From the NCBI GenBank assembly GCA_018715645.1, contig DVLE01000036.1:1-64000 (forward strand): a DNA stretch of 64,000 nucleotides. Reading direction: 5' to 3'. The notes under the pieces are model-generated. The model saw nothing but the letters and a program-made list of their open reading frames with translations, was not told the origin of the DNA and made no database searches. The position numbers were made by a program, and so were the translations under genes. The stretch comes from Candidatus Merdisoma merdipullorum. GTDB lineage: Bacteria > Bacillota > Clostridia > Lachnospirales > Lachnospiraceae. This document shows positions 42,750 to 55,832 of the stretch, one piece after another (the first letter of the stretch is position 1; each line of letters opens with the position of its first letter).

Positions 42750-43508
42750 ATGAAAGCAAGCCGCTCGATTGTAAACAGCCGGCGGGAGAAGATTCTGGAG
42801 ACTGTGCGCAGTGAGGGAGATGTGGCGGTCATTAAGCTTGCTGAACAATTTCAGGTGTCGCCGCTGACGATTCGCAGAGACCTGCAGTATCTGGAGGAAC
42901 ATAAGCTTCTGGAACGCTTTTACGGAGGAGCCAGGACCGGAGTCGCAGAAGGGAGCCGGCAGAACAGCCGGGAACTGAGAAAGGAAAAGATTGCCCGTTA
43001 TGCGGCCGGTCTGGTGGAGGACGGAGACAGCATTCTGATTAATACAAGTTCCACAGCTATTGCAATGGTGAAGTACATCAGAAGCAAGAATGTGACAATC
43101 ATTACAAATAATGGGAACATTATCAACGAGAAAAACCCTTCCCAGGCTACGATTATTTTGCTTGGCGGAGAGCTGCGATACAGGAAGGGGGCAATGGTCG
43201 GGGATTTTGCGAAAAACAATCTGACGCAGGTGACGGCGAAAAAGAGTTTTATCGGCTGTACGGGCATCAGCCCTGACACGGGAATGACTACGGAAATGGT
43301 AAGCGAGGTGAATCTGAATCAGATGATGTTTCAGAGGATCACAGGGGCTTCCTATATTCTGGCAGACAGTTCCAAGTTTGGAGAAAGGATGGGCAGCGTA
43401 TCCTGTCCTCCTGAAAAGATCGAAAATATTATCACAGATTCGGACGCGCCGGCAGAGCTTGTGCGGCAGTTCCGGGAAATTGGGACCTGGGTGTATCAGG
43501 TAGATTAG
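42750..43508 (+). CDS. DeoR/GlpR-family transcriptional regulator
   Basis: Encodes 252 residues. The N-terminal winged HTH (REKILETVRSEGDVAVIKLA, VSPLTIRRDLQYLEEHKLLER, FYGGARTG) and the C-terminal sugar-phosphate isomerase-like sensor domain (GDSILINTSSTAIAMV, ITNNGNIINE, ILLGGELRYRKGAMVG) are standard. It is the probable controller of this ascorbate operon, sensing a pathway sugar phosphate such as ascorbate 6-phosphate, as UlaR does in enterobacteria. The start is fixed by AAAGGA and GGGGAG before the ATG. Confidence 0.92.
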   Translation: MKASRSIVNSRREKILETVRSEGDVAVIKLAEQFQVSPLTIRRDLQYLEEHKLLERFYGGARTGVAEGSRQNSRELRKEKIARYAAGLVEDGDSILINTSSTAIAMVKYIRSKNVTIITNNGNIINEKNPSQATIILLGGELRYRKGAMVGDFAKNNLTQVTAKKSFIGCTGISPDTGMTTEMVSEVNLNQMMFQRITGASYILADSSKFGERMGSVSCPPEKIENIITDSDAPAELVRQFREIGTWVYQVD

Positions 43509-43518
43509 GAGATTATCA

Positions 43519-44565
43519 ATGAAGGTAAATAAGATAAAGACACATGAATTGGAAAAATGCTACGCGATTTGTCCTCTGACCTACAACGGGAAGGAGCATA
43601 TCCTGATCGCGGCGGAGAAAGTGAATAAATGCCTTTTGTTTGATCCGGATGGTAATCTGGAGGAGACCGTATGGGAGGAGCCGGGCGGAACCATGAGCAT
43701 GGTACAGGTGCCAGGCAGCAACGGAGAGTTTCTGGCAACCCATAAATTTTATTCCCCCAATGACTCCAAGGAAGCGAAGATCGTCCTGGTATCCCCGAAG
43801 GGCAAGAACGACTGGCAGGTAAAAACACTGGTGGAGCTTCCCTTTGTGCATCGCTTTGACATTCTGACCAGCGGCGGTGTGAATTATCTCATTGCCTGCG
43901 CCCTGAAGTCAGATCATGAGTATAAGGACGACTGGAGATTTCCGGGCAAGATCTGGGTAGGCGTGCTGCCGGATGACTTAAGCGGCGTCGATGAAGAACA
44001 CCAGATAGAACTGACGGTGCTTAAAGACGGGCTTTTGAAGAATCATGGCTACTGCCGTGTGGAGGAAAACGGACAGGTATGGGCTGCCGTGGCAGCCGAC
44101 AACGGTATCTTCAAAGTGGTTCCTCCGGCTGAAAAAGGCGGGGAATGGAGCGTGGAGACGCTGACAGAGGACGCGGCCAGCGATATGACCTTCGCAGATT
44201 TTGACGGCGACGGTGAGCTGGAAATGCTTGTGATGACACCCTTCCATGGCGAGATCATCAAGATTTATAAGAAAATAGACGGCGTATATACCTGCGTCAA
44301 GACCTTTGACAAGCCCTTTGAATTTGCTCATGGCATCTGGGGAGCCGACATTCTTGGAAAGGGAGCCGCTATCATCGGACACCGCAAGGGAGAGCGCGAT
44401 CTTCTGGCCTGCACCTACGACGGCAGCGACTATGTGATGGAGGTTCTTGATCACGACGTAGGACCGGCCAATGTGCGTGTATACGACAAGCCGGGCAAGG
44501 TGGGCCTGGTGTCCACAAACCGGGAGATCGATCAGATTGCCTTTTATGAGATCGACAGCCTGTAA
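43519..44565 (+). CDS. Predicted beta-propeller (FG-GAP/VCBS-like) protein of the ascorbate operon, function unknown
   Basis: Encodes 348 residues, cytoplasmic (no signal or membrane segment). Repeated short beta segments such as LIAAEKVNKCLLFDPDGNLEE, HRFDILTSGGVNYLIA and MTFADFDGDGELEMLVM suggest a six- or seven-bladed propeller; the DxDGDxE loop is an FG-GAP/VCBS calcium-type motif. No catalytic signature was recognised. The gene lies between the regulator and ulaE with 10 nt to the former. It may be a lactonase or epimerase-like enzyme, or a binding protein for a pathway intermediate. It occupies the position where UlaD would be expected. Confidence 0.6.
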   Translation: MKVNKIKTHELEKCYAICPLTYNGKEHILIAAEKVNKCLLFDPDGNLEETVWEEPGGTMSMVQVPGSNGEFLATHKFYSPNDSKEAKIVLVSPKGKNDWQVKTLVELPFVHRFDILTSGGVNYLIACALKSDHEYKDDWRFPGKIWVGVLPDDLSGVDEEHQIELTVLKDGLLKNHGYCRVEENGQVWAAVAADNGIFKVVPPAEKGGEWSVETLTEDAASDMTFADFDGDGELEMLVMTPFHGEIIKIYKKIDGVYTCVKTFDKPFEFAHGIWGADILGKGAAIIGHRKGERDLLACTYDGSDYVMEVLDHDVGPANVRVYDKPGKVGLVSTNREIDQIAFYEIDSL

Positions 44566-44613
44566 ACTGAGATAATTGTAAACTGGGATAATTTCCGGAA
44601 CATACAAGGCGCG

Positions 44614-44639
44614 GGCGCTCCGGCATGGTTCGGAGCGCC
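44614..44639 (+). other. Hairpin between the beta-propeller gene and ulaE
   Basis: GGCGCTCCG and CGGAGCGCC form a perfect 9-bp stem with an 8-nt loop, without a T-tract. It may block 3' decay or mark an RNA processing point. Confidence 0.5.
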
Positions 44640-44666
44640 GCTCAAAAAGAAAATGAGGAAATAACA

Positions 44667-45515
44667 ATGAAAGCATATACCATTGGATTATATGAAAAGG
44701 CTATGCCGAATACCTTGAGCTGGAAGGAAAAGCTGGAGGCAGCAAAGGAAGCAGGCTATGATTTTGTGGAGATCAGCATCGACGAGACCGACGACAAGCT
44801 GGCGCGTCTGGACTGGACGAAAGAGGAGCGCCTTGAGCTTGTAAAGACCATGTATGAGGTCGGAATCCCTGTTCGGAGTATGTGCCTTTCGGGACATCGT
44901 AAATATCCGCTGGGAAGCAGCGATCCGGCTACCGAGGCCCGCGGCATGGAGATCATGGAGAAGGCTATTCAGCTTGCGGACGATCTGGGCGTACGCATTA
45001 TCCAGCTTGCAGGCTATGACGTATACTATGACGAGTCCACGCCGGAGACGGTGGCCCGTTTTGGGAAAAATCTGAAAAAAGCGGTCCGCATGGCGGCAAG
45101 AGCCGGAGTACTCATGGGCTTTGAGACCATGGAGACAGAGTTTATGAACACCTGCGGGAAGTCCATGAAATACGTGGACGCCGTAGGATCCACCTACCTG
45201 AACGTATATCCGGACTGCGGAAACATCAATAACGCGGCTCTGACCTATGGCACAGATGTGCTGGCGGATCTTCGGACCTGCGCGGGCCATGTGGTGGCCA
45301 TGCACTTGAAGGAGACGGTACCTGGAAAATTCCGCGACATGATGTACGGAGAGGGACAGGTAGACTTCCCGGCTATGATTGACACGGCTTGGGAGATCGG
45401 CGTCCGCCGCTTTGTGACGGAGTTCTGGTATCTGGGCAAGGAGGACTGGAAGGCGGATCTGCACTTTGCCTGCAGCGCCATGAGAAAGCTGCTGGATCAA
45501 AAGACGGACGATTGA
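44667..45515 (+). CDS. ulaE: L-ribulose/L-xylulose-5-phosphate 3-epimerase (UlaE)
   Basis: Encodes 282 residues of the TIM-barrel xylose-isomerase-like family. [74 protein letters not shown] and [13 protein letters not shown] match UlaE/SgbU, with Glu/Asp/His metal ligands in those segments. It converts L-xylulose 5-phosphate to L-ribulose 5-phosphate. TGAGGAA before the ATG sets the start. Its product is the substrate of the enzyme encoded next. Confidence 0.93.
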   Translation: MKAYTIGLYEKAMPNTLSWKEKLEAAKEAGYDFVEISIDETDDKLARLDWTKEERLELVKTMYEVGIPVRSMCLSGHRKYPLGSSDPATEARGMEIMEKAIQLADDLGVRIIQLAGYDVYYDESTPETVARFGKNLKKAVRMAARAGVLMGFETMETEFMNTCGKSMKYVDAVGSTYLNVYPDCGNINNAALTYGTDVLADLRTCAGHVVAMHLKETVPGKFRDMMYGEGQVDFPAMIDTAWEIGVRRFVTEFWYLGKEDWKADLHFACSAMRKLLDQKTDD

Positions 45516-45565
45516 CGGTAGCGGAAAAAAACGGTAAAATAAGGATAGAAGGAGAAATACGTCAA

Positions 45566-46261
45566 ATGTTAGAAGAACTGAAAAAACAAGTATATGAAGC
45601 CAACATGGAGCTTCCCAAAAGAGGTCTTATCACCTACACCTGGGGCAATGTCAGCGGCATTGACCGTGAGAGCGGTCTGTTCGTAATCAAGCCCAGCGGT
45701 GTGGATTATGAGCTGCTGAAGCCGGAAGACATGGTAGTCATCGACCTGAATGGAAATAAGGTAGAGGGAGACTACAATCCTTCCTCCGATACCCCGACGC
45801 ATCTGGAGCTTTACAAAGCGTTCCCGAACGTAGGCGGCATCGTGCATACCCATTCTCCGTGGGCTACTTCCTGGGCGCAGGCCGGACGCAGCATTCCCTG
45901 CTATGGAACCACTCATGCAGATTATTTCTACGGAGAGATTCCCTGCGCGAGAAGTCTGACCGCAGAGGAGATCAACGGAGAGTATGAGAAGAACACGGGA
46001 CTTGTTATCATTGAGACTTTCCAGGGCAAGGATCCGATGCATATTCCCGGCGTGCTCTGCACAAATCACGGACCGTTTACCTGGGGTACGGATGCGGCGA
46101 ACGCTGTACATAACGCGGTAGTTCTTGAAGAAGTGGCGAAGATGGCTTACCGTACCGAGGCGCTTCGTCCTGGCGTAGAGCCGGCTCCGCAGGTGATTCA
46201 GGATAAGCATTTCCTGAGAAAGCACGGAGCGAACGCTTATTACGGGCAGATCAAGAGATAA
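45566..46261 (+). CDS. ulaF: L-ribulose-5-phosphate 4-epimerase (UlaF/AraD)
   Basis: Encodes 231 residues of the class II aldolase family. Substrate-loop motifs GNVSGIDR and KPSGVDYE, the zinc site VHTHSPWAT and a later TNHGPFTWG are all present, typical of AraD/UlaF/SgbE. It yields D-xylulose 5-phosphate for the pentose phosphate pathway. The frame is open far into ulaE, but AGGAG and [14 protein letters not shown] mark 45566. A strong terminator follows. AraD activity in arabinose breakdown is an alternative, but no arabinose genes are nearby. Confidence 0.92.
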   Translation: MLEELKKQVYEANMELPKRGLITYTWGNVSGIDRESGLFVIKPSGVDYELLKPEDMVVIDLNGNKVEGDYNPSSDTPTHLELYKAFPNVGGIVHTHSPWATSWAQAGRSIPCYGTTHADYFYGEIPCARSLTAEEINGEYEKNTGLVIIETFQGKDPMHIPGVLCTNHGPFTWGTDAANAVHNAVVLEEVAKMAYRTEALRPGVEPAPQVIQDKHFLRKHGANAYYGQIKR

Positions 46262-46278
46262 AGTAGAGCAATAAATGA

Positions 46279-46327
46279 CCCCTGCGGTTTTTGGTATCTG
46301 TGATACCGGAAAATCGCAGGGGTTTTT
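46279..46327. terminator. Strong terminator between the ula operon and enolase
   Basis: CCCCTGCG (46279-46286) pairs with CGCAGGGG (46315-46322), continued by GGTATC/GATACC at the tip, then TTTTT. It ends the ula operon; enolase transcripts converge from the right. Confidence 0.9.
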
Positions 46328-46357
46328 GCAATCATATTGTTGCTAATTAAGAGTATT

Positions 46358-49518
<3,161 letters not shown>

Positions 49519-51945
49519 AAGCGCTGTCCGCCGTGCCTTCCACAATGGCGCCGCCGCTTATCTCCCAGCCGGCAAAGACAAAGCCGTCAGGAGCCTGTGC
49601 GGTCAGGGTTACGGGATAATCGGTGTAGTACTGGCCCTGCCAGCTTCCGGCTGTCAGATCGGGATTCAGCGTGTTCAGAGTTACGGCGCCCTGCAGCTCT
49701 TCCTGCTCTGGGCTTTGAGAGTTTTCTCCGGAAAAATCCGCAGAGAGAGTGAGGGAGACAAGGTCGCCCGTCAGCGAGAAATGCCCGGCCAGATAAGGGA
49801 CGATATACTCATAGCGGTTTTCAAAGAAAAACCGCAGATCCTCTACCTGTTCAGAAAAGGTTTTGTTCTGAGGGCTGGTGTTCCAGCGCTCCCAGCTTAA
49901 GTCCGCCCAGGAAGCGTACTCTTCCTCGATCTCGTCGAGAAGGGGAAGGACGCGGTCTGCGCGGAAATTCTCGTTTGCCATGTCCAGAAAAGTCAGAACG
50001 AACTGACGACGGAAATCTTCGTTTTCCATCAGGGCGGTCATAGGGGCGTCGTCAAGAAAGCCGCTGGAAGCGTAGACTGCGTGGTCGGTGAAGGAATCCA
50101 TAGTATAAGCTTCTCCGTCTTCCAGAGCGGTACCCACAGCCAGAGAATCGTCCAGATCGTAGAGCATCCAGCGCCATTTGCCGTCGTTATATTCCAGATA
50201 ATCAGGAAGAGTGCTCTGCCAGGTGTAGACATTGTTTTCCAGAGGCTTGGTATCCGTATTTGCGATGTAGATATTCGTACACATCCAGTCGATAAAGCTC
50301 TGCATATCCATCATTTCCAGGAGTTTTTCATAGGCTTCCGGACTGGAGAAATCCGCCTGATCCAGATATTCCCGAAGCTCGCGGTAGCGGGTGATTTCTT
50401 CCGGATCGCCATCGGCTACATATCTTGTATCCTTGATCAGCAGGGAGTCTTCCGTGGGAACATCATAGTGACCCTCCAGATATTCGGCGCTGTACCGCTC
50501 CATCAGATAATACATTCCCCAGTACTCTCCGTTCAGAAAGACCTGACAGGGGATGTACCGCTGTACCGCCGCATCCCGATCCTCCGCCAGAGAGAAGAAA
50601 AATACCTTCTTTAAGGTCTGGCTGTTATTCAGAATCAGGCTTGGGTAGGAAATGCCGGTGTCAAACAGAGTCGGGTCAAAGGCTTCTTTTTCATACCGGT
50701 TTCTGGAATACAGCGTGAAGCTTTTCTGAGGAAAATTTCTGGATGCGTTGCCGCGGATCCGGATACCGCATTCCTGATCGAGCAGAAGATCTCCATAGGC
50801 TGAAAAGAGTTCCACATGGGCCGGGCGTTCTGAACTCATGCCCTCCAGATAATAATTGGTGTAATCCATAAGCTCGCTCCAGGGAAGCTCAGGATAGATC
50901 AATCCATCCGCCAGAGCGCTGTCATAAAGAGAACCCAGCACATAGATGCCGTTTTCTGAGGAGAACAGCGCTTCCGGATCTGCCGTAAGGGAAAGGACGG
51001 CGGCGTTTTCATAGCCCTCCTTTTCATTGAAATCAACAAAATAAGTGGAGGTCACGGTGTTGCTGCGGTTTCCTTCTTCGTCAAAAGCTGCGGCGCGCAC
51101 GACGACGGCTTTGTCCACAGGTTCGTCCGGAACCTCATAGAGCTGATCCGCGGAGGCAATGTCTTCCCGTGCGGAGTAGACATTGGGAGAGGAGCTTGGG
51201 TCGGTGAGAGTCAGGGGGCCCGTGTAAACGGCAGAATCCTTTTTCGGCTCGCTCCCGTCCAGTGTATAGCGGATAGTAAGTCCGCTGGATGCGGAAAGGA
51301 CGACTTCCACACTGTCCTCATAGAAGCCGCCTGGAGTCAAAAAGACAGGATCGTCGAGAATACGCGGGGAATCTTCGTTCGACACTGCGGGAGAGGGACG
51401 CAATGCGGCATAGGTATCTTTGCCATCCTCGACGGCTGCGTATACGGCTCCGGAGGCCAGGGAGGAGGGAATATAGACGGAATCGATGGTATGTGTCGTA
51501 ACAGTGCCGTCTTCCGTCTCGTTGACCCATGTCAGCAACAGGGTTTCTTCTTCTGTCAGTCCGAAGGACACAGAAGGCGTGCCTTCAGAAACGGCGTCGC
51601 CTTCGCCCAGGGCGTAGACGATAAGGTAGCCGCCGGGTTCAACCTCCACAGAGGGCAGAGCTGACAAAAGCGGTTCGGAAGGGTCGTCGGAAAGATAGAG
51701 TCCGTCCAGGGAAACATATTCTTCTGTGGGGTTATAAAGTTCGATGTAGTCTTCGTAGACGGCCGTATCTCCTTCCAGCGTTTTCAGGCCTGTAACGCAT
51801 ACCTCATTGATGCGCAGGGAGAGGACGGGATCTGTATAAAGACCATTGTCGTATTTCCAGAAGAAAAAGAACAGAAAGACGAAAAAAAGAGCGGCAGTAA
51901 AAAGGCGGATCAGCATCATGCTGCGCCGTCTGGCAGAAAAAGCTT

Positions 51946-52614
51946 TCATTGGCTCTCCTCCCCGTCAAGCAGAAGCACCTGACCTTCCTGTAACGCGTAC
52001 CAACAGGCGCCGCCCCGCGAGAGAGAAGCCTTTCCCGCCGTTCCTTCTGTGATGGAGGAGGCAAAGGAGTCCAGAAAATTCTGCGGCACGAGAAGCTCCA
52101 AAGCGACCGCGTCTGTATAGGAGGAGGACAGAACCGGGATTTGATTCTGGCCAATCAGATATTGGATTTTTCCGAGATCGCTGTAATCCGTTCCGATCTC
52201 AAGGCGCACGCCCTTTTGCCGCTCAAGAATGACGGATGCCTTCAGAGCTTCCCGGACAGCGCCGGAATAAGCCCGTACAAGCCCGCCGGTTCCCAGAAGC
52301 GTGCCTCCGAAATATCTCGTTACGACGACTGCCGTATCGTGAATGTTTTCGCCAAGAAGTACATCCAGCATGGGGCGTCCTGCGGTTCCGGCCGGTTCTC
52401 CATCATCGCTGCAGCGCGTGAGCTGATGCTGGCTGCCGATGGTAAAGGCTGTGCAGTTATGTCTGGCGTCCCAGTATTTTTTTTTCGTCTGTTCTATGAA
52501 GCTTTGCGCTTCTTCTTCTGATTTGACAGGGGCAACGGTGGCGATGAAACGGGATTTCTTTTCCGTCAGCTCCCCCGTTCCTCCCTGCCAGGTAAAGCGG
52601 TATGATTCAGCCAT
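51946..52614 (-). CDS. yigZ: YigZ/IMPACT family protein
   Basis: Encodes 222 residues. FTIGSQHQLTRCSDDGEPAGTAGRP and VVVTRYFGGTLLGTGGLVRAY are the IMPACT family signatures. The C-terminal DUF1949-like domain (about 140-210) is an RNA-binding-type ferredoxin fold. The family is conserved but its biochemical role is unsettled; eukaryotic IMPACT limits Gcn2 activation. The start overlaps no other gene, and its stop shares ATGA with the CotH gene, suggesting co-translation of the two. Confidence 0.92.
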   Translation of the reverse strand: MAESYRFTWQGGTGELTEKKSRFIATVAPVKSEEEAQSFIEQTKKKYWDARHNCTAFTIGSQHQLTRCSDDGEPAGTAGRPMLDVLLGENIHDTAVVVTRYFGGTLLGTGGLVRAYSGAVREALKASVILERQKGVRLEIGTDYSDLGKIQYLIGQNQIPVLSSSYTDAVALELLVPQNFLDSFASSITEGTAGKASLSRGGACWYALQEGQVLLLDGEESQ

Positions 52615-52626
52615 TTGTGATTCCTT

Positions 52627-52935
52627 TCAGGAAGCCTGGGTTTCCTCTTTTGTCATAATGTCATCTACGATTTCCAGCAGGCACACCGGAGTCACCGCGT
52701 TTTTGATAAGCTGTCCCAGGAGACGGCGCGCGCGCGTCTCTGAGTCGGAAACGGGCGGAGTGCTTTCCGTCTCCTCCACTCCGGGATGCTCCGACAACGA
52801 TTTTTTTACACAGATCCGGTAGAGGGGAGCGGCCGACCGGGCGCTTTCCTCCTCGATTAGATAGTATTTCAGGTTCAGCAGAGTCCCTTTTTCGTCCGTA
52901 ACAGTTCGCGTCTCAATCAAAAATTCCTTGTACAT
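52627..52935 (-). CDS. DUF6514 family small protein
   Basis: Encodes about 102 residues. MYKEFLIETRTVTDEKGTLL, LKYYLIEEES and GQLIKNAVTPVCLLEIVDDI follow the Lachnospiraceae DUF6514 pattern; no function is known. AAGGAG sits inside the upstream extension of the frame (52942-52947), so translation should begin at ATG 52935 (6-nt spacing) rather than 52953. It is 12 nt upstream of yigZ and probably co-transcribed. Confidence 0.8.
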   Translation of the reverse strand: MYKEFLIETRTVTDEKGTLLNLKYYLIEEESARSAAPLYRICVKKSLSEHPGVEETESTPPVSDSETRARRLLGQLIKNAVTPVCLLEIVDDIMTKEETQAS

Positions 52936-53054
52936 CATGCTCTCCTTTGACATAACTGGACTTCAGAGAGTATTATACAGGACAAGCTCTGAAAAGACTG
53001 TCGAAAACTGTAGGGGATAAAAATTCTATGCTACTATTTTAGAGCAATAGAAGG

Positions 53055-53103
53055 ATAAAATCAATGACGCTTTTCTTTTTCATGTGTTTGGCTTTGATTT
53101 TAT
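53055..53103. other. Inverted repeat upstream of the penicillin-binding protein gene
   Basis: ATAAAATCAA (53055-53064) and TTGATTTTAT (53094-53103) are perfect 10-bp inverted arms 29 nt apart in an AT-rich 245-nt gap. It could be a regulator site or a weak stem; it precedes the -10 at 53168. Confidence 0.35.
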
Positions 53104-53167
53104 ATTCCTTAAAAATAGGGAAAATGTGAAATTTTAAATTCCCCTTTATTCCTTGGGAAGTTTTTGC

Positions 53168-53173
53168 TATAAT
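53168..53173 (+). promoter_or_regulatory. -10 element of the penicillin-binding protein gene
   Basis: A perfect TATAAT overlaps the upstream-most in-frame ATG (53172), so that codon is before the transcription start and cannot be used. No good -35 is visible. Confidence 0.5.
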
Positions 53174-53198
53174 GAAACGATGTAGAGGAGGAAATGCG

Positions 53199-55823
53199 AT
53201 GAATTATGGAAAACGCGGCACTTCTAAAAAACAGAAGGCTATGCACTCCAAATCTGCCAAAGTACGCAAAAAAGCAAGCGTGATATTTCTGAAGGCGTTT
53301 CTGATCTGTGTGCTGTTGGTAGGAGTCGTCGGTATCTGTGCAGGTGTCGGCATTGTAAAGGGTGTCATCGACAATGCGCCGAGTATCGACAGTACCAGCG
53401 TGATTCCCCGCGGCTATAAGTCTGTGATGCTGGACGCGGAAGGGAATACGATCGCAGAGCTTGTTACGGCCGGATCCAACCGGGTGTGGACAGATATAGA
53501 GAATATTCCGGAGCATGTGCAGTGGGCTTTTATAGATATTGAGGATGAGCGCTTTTACGAGCATAACGGCATCGACTTAAGAGGTATCATGCGTGCGGCG
53601 ATGACGGCTGTCAGCAGCGGCTTTCAGCGGACAGAGGGAGCCAGTACGATTACCCAGCAGCTCTTGAAAAATAATGTGTTTGATTTCATGAGCGAGGATA
53701 CCTTTGTGGAGAAGGTGGAGCGTAAGCTTCAGGAGCAGTATCTGGCTATCGAGCTTGAGAAGATTATGACGAAAGAAGAGATTCTGGAGGCATATCTGAA
53801 CACTATCAATCTGGGCCAGAATACCCTGGGTATCCAGGCGGCGTCCAACCGTTATTTTAATAAGGATGTAAGCGAGCTTACGATTTCCGAGGCGGCCGTT
53901 ATCGCGGCAATCACTCAGAATCCCAGCAGATACAACCCCATCAGTCATCCGGAGGACAATGCAAACCGCCGGGAGGATGTGCTGGACGCAATGCTGAGAA
54001 ACGAGCATATTACTCAGGAAGAGTACGATGAAGCCATGGCGGACAACGTCTACGAAAGAATTCAGACGACGAACGAGACGACGAGTGTGGCTGAGGTTTA
54101 CTCGTACTATGTGGACGCGACGATTGAAACAGTAATCGAGGATCTGCAGGAGGTAAAGGGATATACCTCCCAGCAGGCTTACAATCTGGTCTATAATGGC
54201 GGTCTGACCATTGAGACGGCTCAGGATCCGGAGATCCAGGCGATTATGGATGAAGAAACCTCTGATCCGGAGAACTACCCCGAAAATATCAAGTATGGAC
54301 TGGAATATGCCCTGACCGTCGTAAAAGAGGACGGAGAGCAGATCAATTACAGCAAGGAAATGATGGAGACTTATTTCCGGGAGAATGAGTACGCGGATTT
54401 TGAGCTGCTTTTTGATTCGGAGGAGGAAGCTCTGGCTCATGTGGAGGAATATAAGGCGAGCATCGTGGAGGAAGGCGACACCGTATACGAGAGCATTGAC
54501 ATTACGATTCAGCCGCAGATTTCCATGGTGGTCATGGATCAGGCTACCGGATATGTGAAGGGGATCGTCGGAGGCCGCGGAGAGAAGACGGCCAGTCTTT
54601 CTCTGAACAGGGCCACAGACACCAACCGTCAGCCGGGTTCCACGTTCAAGATCGTATCCACTTATGCGCCGGCGCTTGATTCGGCGGGAATGACGCTGGC
54701 TTCCACTCAATATGACGCGCCGTACTTTTATGCGAATGGTACCGGCAAAGAGGTGCGCAACGCGAACAGAAGATACGGCGGATGGACGTCGTACCGGCAA
54801 GGTATCATGAATTCCACCAATATCGTGGCTGTAAAGACGCTGACAGATATTACGCCTGAGGTAGGAGCGGCTTATGTGCAGAATTTTGGAATCACGACGC
54901 TCCAGACACAGCCGGATGAAAGCGGCAATGTAGACATTACCCAGTCCATGGCGCTGGGAGGTCTGACGAAAGGCGTAAAAAATATTGAGCTTACGGCAGC
55001 CTTTGCGACGATTGCCAACGGAGGCGTATATACGGAGCCTGTATTCTATACGAGAATCCTCGATCACGATGGAAATGTGCTGATTGACAATACAACTTCG
55101 TATACAAAGACTGTGCTTAAGGAGAGTACGGCCTGGCTTTTGACAAGCGCTATGCAGGACGTGGTTTCGAGCGGTACGGGAACACGAGCTAATTTCTCCG
55201 GAATGACCATTGCCGGAAAGACAGGTACGACGACGGACAACAACGATGTCTGGTTCGTGGGATATACCCCTTACTACACAGCGGGAGTCTGGGCCGGATA
55301 TGACAATAATCACAGTCTGAACAGTTCGGCCGGGGAGACGCGGTATCACCTGAACATCTGGAGAGAGGTAATGTCCCGGATCCATGAAAACCTGGAAAAC
55401 AAGAGATTTGAAATGCCGGATAACATTACGAGCGCCACAGTCTGCGCGGCGTCCGGCAAGCTTCCGATTCCGGGAATCTGTGATGGCATGATGAAGACGG
55501 AATATTTTGCGGAGGGTACGACGCCTACAGAGTACTGCGACGTACATGTGACGGGAGAAGCCTGCGTGGAGAGCAACGCGCTTGCCACAGACGCGTGTCC
55601 GACGCACGAGTTCCGGATTATTACGCTGATCCCGGAGGACAACAGTGTATCCGGTTCGCCGCTGGTAGCGAAGCCGTGCAGTCTGCATCCGGGCAATGTG
55701 ATTGGAACGGTAATCAGTCCGATTACAGGCGGCACGACAGGAACAGGCCAGACAGCGGCAGGCCTGACAGGACAGATCGACACAGGCCAGACGGATGCTA
55801 CGGCTGAGATTAGTGCGGGATAG
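53199..55823 (+). CDS. Class A penicillin-binding protein (PBP1A-type)
   Basis: Encodes 874 residues: a basic N-terminus, one membrane helix, a GT51 transglycosylase domain (DIEDERFYEHNGIDLRGI near 112, EGASTITQQLLKN, EKIMTKEEILEAYLN) and a transpeptidase domain with STFK (about 478), NSTN and KTGTT (about 673). It polymerises and cross-links peptidoglycan outside the membrane. A region between the two domains and a Thr/Gly-rich tail are typical of clostridial PBPs. AGGAGG at 53186-53191, 7 nt before the ATG, sets the start at 53199. Confidence 0.95.
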   Translation: MNYGKRGTSKKQKAMHSKSAKVRKKASVIFLKAFLICVLLVGVVGICAGVGIVKGVIDNAPSIDSTSVIPRGYKSVMLDAEGNTIAELVTAGSNRVWTDIENIPEHVQWAFIDIEDERFYEHNGIDLRGIMRAAMTAVSSGFQRTEGASTITQQLLKNNVFDFMSEDTFVEKVERKLQEQYLAIELEKIMTKEEILEAYLNTINLGQNTLGIQAASNRYFNKDVSELTISEAAVIAAITQNPSRYNPISHPEDNANRREDVLDAMLRNEHITQEEYDEAMADNVYERIQTTNETTSVAEVYSYYVDATIETVIEDLQEVKGYTSQQAYNLVYNGGLTIETAQDPEIQAIMDEETSDPENYPENIKYGLEYALTVVKEDGEQINYSKEMMETYFRENEYADFELLFDSEEEALAHVEEYKASIVEEGDTVYESIDITIQPQISMVVMDQATGYVKGIVGGRGEKTASLSLNRATDTNRQPGSTFKIVSTYAPALDSAGMTLASTQYDAPYFYANGTGKEVRNANRRYGGWTSYRQGIMNSTNIVAVKTLTDITPEVGAAYVQNFGITTLQTQPDESGNVDITQSMALGGLTKGVKNIELTAAFATIANGGVYTEPVFYTRILDHDGNVLIDNTTSYTKTVLKESTAWLLTSAMQDVVSSGTGTRANFSGMTIAGKTGTTTDNNDVWFVGYTPYYTAGVWAGYDNNHSLNSSAGETRYHLNIWREVMSRIHENLENKRFEMPDNITSATVCAASGKLPIPGICDGMMKTEYFAEGTTPTEYCDVHVTGEACVESNALATDACPTHEFRIITLIPEDNSVSGSPLVAKPCSLHPGNVIGTVISPITGGTTGTGQTAAGLTGQIDTGQTDATAEISAG

Positions 55824-55832
55824 CGAAAAACA

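Noticed and set aside
53577-55688. 703-codon minus-strand ORF
   Set aside because: It is antisense to the penicillin-binding protein, with no family motif and typical shadow composition (Arg/Ile/His-rich).
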